Shown one piece after another: positions 33,917-38,843 of a stretch of 38,843 bases of DNA. The notes under the pieces are model-generated. The model was not told the DNA's origin. It saw nothing but the letters and a program-made list of their open reading frames with translations, and searched no databases. Positions within the stretch are counted from its first letter, which is position 1, and every line of letters starts with the position of its first letter. A program made the position numbers and the translations under genes. The DNA comes from Reichenbachiella versicolor (GTDB lineage Bacteria; Bacteroidota; Bacteroidia; Cytophagales; Cyclobacteriaceae): the NCBI RefSeq assembly GCF_003171675.1, contig NZ_QFZQ01000017.1:1-38843 (forward strand), written 5' to 3'.

Positions 33917-34073
33917 TACTTTGCCTTGATAGCTGATAGATGATTTTCGTCTATGAAGCGTGAAGGGAAACTATTTGAATCAAACTCTTCTCAATGACTT
34001 TTCCATCATAGATAGATGGGTGCATTGTAGGCCTTCTCTTATAGAAACGAATTAATATTTAAACATTATAAAT

Positions 34074-35183
34074 ATGAAAAGGATCAGAATTAATGCTGGC
34101 TATATCGGTTTGGTTTTCAAGTCTGGGGATTACAAACGAGTACTTCAGGAAGATTTACATTGGGTAAGCCCATTTGAAACTGTGACTCAATTTTCTATGT
34201 CTCAGCCATTCTATCCTTCAATTGATTTAAACATACTCTTGAGGGATAATGAGTTAGAGGCCTTAATTGAAATTATTGAAGTAAGTGACAATGAAATAGC
34301 TATAGTATATGAAAATGGCAACTTCAAGAACATTATTACTCCAGGTAAACATGCTTATTGGAAGGGAGTTGTAGAATATTCTTTCAAGAAGATCGATTTA
34401 ACTAAGATAGAAATTACCGAAGGTATAGATCTATTGGCTCTCAAAAGAAGAGAGATGGTTCCTTATGTGAGAGTGTGTAAAGTTGATGCCTATGAAAAAG
34501 GTGTTTTGTTGATCGATAATAAAGTAGCCAAGATATTGGAAGCGGGTGATTACTACTTCTGGAAAAATGCACAAGAGATTGCAGTTAGTAAAGTGGATAT
34601 GAGACAAAGGCAATTAGAAGTGTCTGGTCAAGAGATTCTGACTAAGGATAAAGCAGCTTTAAGGGTTAATTTCTTTGCGCAATACAAGGTTATTGATATT
34701 GTGAAAGCAGTCGTCGAGCATAAGGACTATGAAAAGCAACTATACATTTTGCTACAGTTTGCTTTGAGGGAATATATTGGTGGATGGACACTTGATGAAC
34801 TTTTAGAAAACAAGGAAAGCATCTCTGAATACGTGATGAGTTCTTTGAAAGTAAAAAGTAAAGACTTAGGTGTTGAGATCAGGACTTGTGGAGTTAGAGA
34901 TATCATTTTACCAGGTGAGATGAAAGATATCATGAATCATGTATTGATGGCTCAGAAGCAAGCTCAAGCTAATGTGATCACAAGGAGGGAAGAAACGGCT
35001 TCCACCAGAAGCTTATTGAACACCGCTAGGTTAATGGAGGAAAATGAAGTTCTCTTTAAGTTGAAAGAGATGGAATACGTGGAGAAAATCGCTGATAAGA
35101 TTGGTGAAATTACCGTAGCAGGTAATGGGCAGATCATAGATCAGCTGAAAAGTATATTCTCTGTGCAGAAAACATCTGATTGA
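34074..35183 (+). CDS. SPFH/slipin-like protein of the RNA-repair operon
   Basis: A 369-residue protein with no N-terminal membrane helix, unlike typical slipins. The first 190 residues contain three related segments of the type GLVFxxGxYKxxLxPGxHxxW: about residues 8-35, 91-118 and 155-180. An SPFH core follows (VDMRQRQLEVSGQEILTKDKAALRV, then FALREYIGGWTLDELLENKE and VKSKDLGVEIRTCGVRDIILP in pieces), then a helical tail (MAQKQAQANVITRREETAS). SPFH proteins form oligomeric rings or cages. Genes of this type are known neighbours of RtcB. It is the first protein gene after the tRNA-like array and ends at a terminator. Confidence 0.87.
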   Translation: MKRIRINAGYIGLVFKSGDYKRVLQEDLHWVSPFETVTQFSMSQPFYPSIDLNILLRDNELEALIEIIEVSDNEIAIVYENGNFKNIITPGKHAYWKGVVEYSFKKIDLTKIEITEGIDLLALKRREMVPYVRVCKVDAYEKGVLLIDNKVAKILEAGDYYFWKNAQEIAVSKVDMRQRQLEVSGQEILTKDKAALRVNFFAQYKVIDIVKAVVEHKDYEKQLYILLQFALREYIGGWTLDELLENKESISEYVMSSLKVKSKDLGVEIRTCGVRDIILPGEMKDIMNHVLMAQKQAQANVITRREETASTRSLLNTARLMEENEVLFKLKEMEYVEKIADKIGEITVAGNGQIIDQLKSIFSVQKTSD

Positions 35184-35191
35184 CCATTTAG

Positions 35192-35224
35192 GCCATCCTG
35201 AAAAATTCAGGGTGGCTTTTTTTT
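35192..35224 (+). terminator. Terminator between the SPFH gene and rtcB
   Basis: GCCATCCTGAA (35192-35202) pairs with TTCAGGGTGGC (35206-35216): 11 bp with one G-T and a 3-base loop, followed by eight T (35217-35224). It lies 8 bases after the SPFH stop and separates array-SPFH transcription from rtcB. Confidence 0.9.
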
Positions 35225-35247
35225 AATAAATCTTAAAGAATTTTCTG

Positions 35248-35286
35248 CTACGCAAAAAGGCTGCGCAGATGGTTTTCAATTTTGAA
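35248..35286 (+). promoter_or_regulatory. Composite dyad, copy 2 (before rtcB)
   Basis: CTACGCA-N7-TGCGCAG (7 bp with one G-T or mismatch), 6 bases, then TTCAA-tt-TTGAA. It matches copy 1 (33334-33372) at 32 of 39 positions. CAATTTTG resembles a -7 box, and no TTG precedes it at the normal distance. It lies 60 bases before the rtcB start, just after a terminator, so it is the likely regulated promoter of rtcB and the two RlaP genes. Confidence 0.65.
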
Positions 35287-35306
35287 ATGTAATTAACAAT
35301 GAAACC

Positions 35307-35329
35307 CCATCCTGCAAAGGGCAGGGTGG
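35307..35329 (+). promoter_or_regulatory. Hairpin in the rtcB leader
   Basis: CCATCCTGC (35307-35315) pairs with GCAGGGTGG (35321-35329), 9 bp with one G-T, in the 5' leader of rtcB. Its stem sequence closely echoes the SPFH terminator stem (CCATCCTG/CAGGGTGG), but no T-tract follows. It may block read-through, stabilise the mRNA, or be a copy of the terminator. Confidence 0.6.
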
Positions 35330-35333
35330 TTAA

Positions 35334-37496
<2,163 letters not shown>

Positions 37497-37522
<26 letters not shown>

Positions 37523-38543
37523 GGATCTTATCATCTATGAATGTATCAGTGGGAGTAGAGCTTTTGGTTTAGAAACTAAAAGCTCGGATACTGATATTAA
37601 AGGTGTTTTTGTTCTGCCTAGAGATGATTATTATTCGCTAGAGTATACTCCTCAGGTGAGCAATGAATCAAATGATATTGTCTATTATGAATTAGGAAGA
37701 TTCATTGAGCTATTGACTAAAAGTAATCCCAACATTTTGGAGTTACTTTTTACTCCTGATGATTGCGTATTGAAAACCCATGAGTTGATCCATGAGCTAA
37801 GGTCTTTATCTGTACTTACTAAACAATGTCAATTCACATTTGGGGAATACGCTATGACGCAGATCAGAAAAGCAAAAGGACTCAACAAGAAGATCTTAAA
37901 TCCAATACTAAAAGAACGTAAAACAGTTCTAGATTTCTGTCATGTTTTGATAGACAAGGAAGCAATAAGGCTAACAGACTTTTTAGAATTAAATAAAATT
38001 ACTCAAACCGATTGTGGGCTTTCTAAAGTCAATCACATGAATGACTTATATGCACTTTTTATTGGTAAGGGTTATTCAGGAATTATTAGGTCTGAAAAGT
38101 CGAATGAACTAGCCATGAGTTCAATACCGAAAGGGGAGGTTCCGAGTGCATTTCTTTCTTTTAATCAATCAGCATATTCGAAGTATTGTAAGGAATATAA
38201 AGAATACTGGGATTGGGTTAATGATAGAAATGAAAATCGGTACAAGAACAACGTGTCACATGGTAAGTCATATGATGCCAAAAACATGATGCATGTCTTC
38301 CGACTGCTGAATACTTGTCTTGAAATAGCGACAGAAAATAGACTGAATGTAAGACGGAAAGATCGAGACGAATTGTTGGCTATCAAATCGGGTCAATTTG
38401 AATATGATGAATTGATGGTTAGAGCTAATGAACTCCATCAACGTATTAAGGATTCATATTCAGAGTGTGATTTAATAGAAAATATCAAAAGGCAAGACCT
38501 TGAAAATCAATTGATAAAATGGAGAGTTGAATTTTATTTTTGA
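37497..38543 (+). CDS. RlaP-type nucleotidyltransferase 2
   Basis: 348 residues from MTIQDLKDKD (37497). The longer frame start at 37476 is less likely. GSRAFGLETKSSDTDIKG lies at about residues 19-36 with catalytic Asp31 and Asp33, and NDIVYYELGRFIELL supplies the third acidic position. The C-terminal half is longer than in the first copy and rich in Lys, Arg and aromatic residues (HVFRLLNTCLEIA, NVRRKDRDELLAIKSG). It is a diverged paralogue of the preceding gene, not a recent duplicate. It is the last gene of the operon. Confidence 0.9.
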
Positions 38544-38562
38544 GAAATTTAATCCTTTATAC

Positions 38563-38594
38563 TTGCTTTTCAATTTTATTCACTTTTACCTTTG
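38563..38594 (+). promoter_or_regulatory. Promoter of the terminal leader RNA
   Basis: TTG at 38563-38565, 21 bases, then TACCTTTG at 38587-38594 (exact TAnnTTTG). Transcription would start near 38600, just before a Shine-Dalgarno-like AAAGGA and the short leader ORF. Confidence 0.7.
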
Positions 38595-38625
38595 CGTATC
38601 AATAAATCCTAAAGAAAGGAAAATT

Positions 38626-38673
38626 ATGTTGGAGCAGAATATACATATCGCATCAAATTCCGGGCTTAAATAG
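38626..38673 (+). CDS. 15-codon leader peptide candidate
   Basis: ATG at 38626 after AAAGAAAGGA encodes MLEQNIHIASNSGLK and stops at 38673. It spans the first arms of both competing RNA stems, the classic position for an attenuation leader. There is no run of one amino acid that would reveal the sensed metabolite. It could also be an incidental ORF within a structured RNA. Confidence 0.45.
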   Translation: MLEQNIHIASNSGLK

Positions 38674-38725
38674 TCAGCAGCTGAATTTATATTCTGCCCG
38701 GTCCATTTAGATCGGGTTTTTTTTT
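38634..38725 (+). terminator. Attenuator-like structure ending in a strong terminator
   Basis: Stem A: GCAGAATATA (38634-38643) with TATATTCTGC (38688-38697), 10 bp perfect. Stem B: CCGGGC (38660-38665) with GCCCGG (38696-38701), which excludes stem A and the terminator. Terminator: CCCGGTC (38697-38703) with GATCGGG (38710-38716), one G-T, then nine T (38717-38725). Two exclusive folds plus a leader ORF suggest regulated termination. The controlled gene would lie beyond the window. Confidence 0.65.
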
Positions 38726-38843
38726 CTGAAAGTCTCTTCATACCAATGCATAGATTACCTAAATAACTGATGATCTAAGCTGTTTTCTATTAGAGAAAAA
38801 TTTTTTCTACGTGCTCTACGGCAACAACTGTGGGTGCTTAGCG
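38718..38843. repeat. Right copy of 126-base terminal inverted repeat
   Basis: Exact reverse complement of bases 1-126. As on the left, the repeat begins within the T-tract of a rho-independent terminator and runs outward to the end of the window. It contains no recognisable gene, though its outermost part has balanced composition and an open frame (reading FYVLYGNNCGCLA outward), which hints that it runs into something larger. Confidence 0.9.

Overview
The window looks like chromosomal DNA of an AT-rich member of the Bacteroidota, probably Cytophagia-like. The lineage signs are DUF1573, DUF3822 and TIGR02757 proteins, remnants of type IX secretion (T9SS) C-terminal domains, a TonB receptor with a CarboxypepD_reg-like domain, and several promoters of the Bacteroidota type (TTG-N18..22-TAnnTTTG). 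Genus and species cannot be judged from the sequence.

Layout. 1-8.9 kb is housekeeping: a DUF1573 protein, a RecD-like helicase, two Nudix hydrolases, DUF3822, coaD, pyrE, TIGR02757, a LysM protein and a DUF4905-like protein. 9.2-13.1 kb holds an NfeD/ClpP-class membrane protease with a small membrane partner, a YdjC/ChbG-like deacetylase and a SLATT-like two-TM coiled-coil protein. 13.6-21.4 kb is an RND efflux operon (TetR, adaptor, pump, TolC, second TetR) ending in a membrane class III nucleotide cyclase. 21.6-24.7 kb is a TonB receptor divergent from a DtxR/MntR-type regulator, with a palindromic operator candidate between them. 24.9-26.5 kb is an ECF42-like sigma factor with its DGPF/YCII partner. 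26.6-30.4 kb has a secreted galactose-oxidase-like copper radical enzyme, a DUF1353 protein and a LuxR-type HTH protein. 30.4-31.5 kb is a graveyard of broken secreted-protein ends.

The striking part is 31.5-38.5 kb, an RNA-repair island. A WYL-type regulator fused to a PhyH-type 2-oxoglutarate dioxygenase is divergent from an SPFH protein, an RtcB RNA ligase and two tandem RlaP-type (pol-beta) nucleotidyltransferases. The 777-base gap between regulator and operon is packed with tRNA pieces: one tRNA-like cloverleaf, then two units in which the 3' part of a tRNA lies directly upstream of its own 5' part, joined acceptor to acceptor (circular permutation), then a further multi-hairpin module. 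One permuted unit has its ends in the anticodon loop, where anticodon nucleases cut and RtcB seals. A 39-base composite dyad occurs once before the RNA array and once before rtcB and probably marks co-regulated promoters. My inference is a damage-response system in which tRNA-like RNAs act as sensor, decoy or substrate of the RtcB/RlaP machinery.

Both ends of the window carry the same 126 bases as an inverted repeat, each beginning in the T-tract of a terminator. This is a genomic repeat that limited assembly or a k-mer overlap, not evidence of a linear replicon. Just inside the right end lies a leader with a promoter, a 15-codon ORF and competing stems ending in a terminator.
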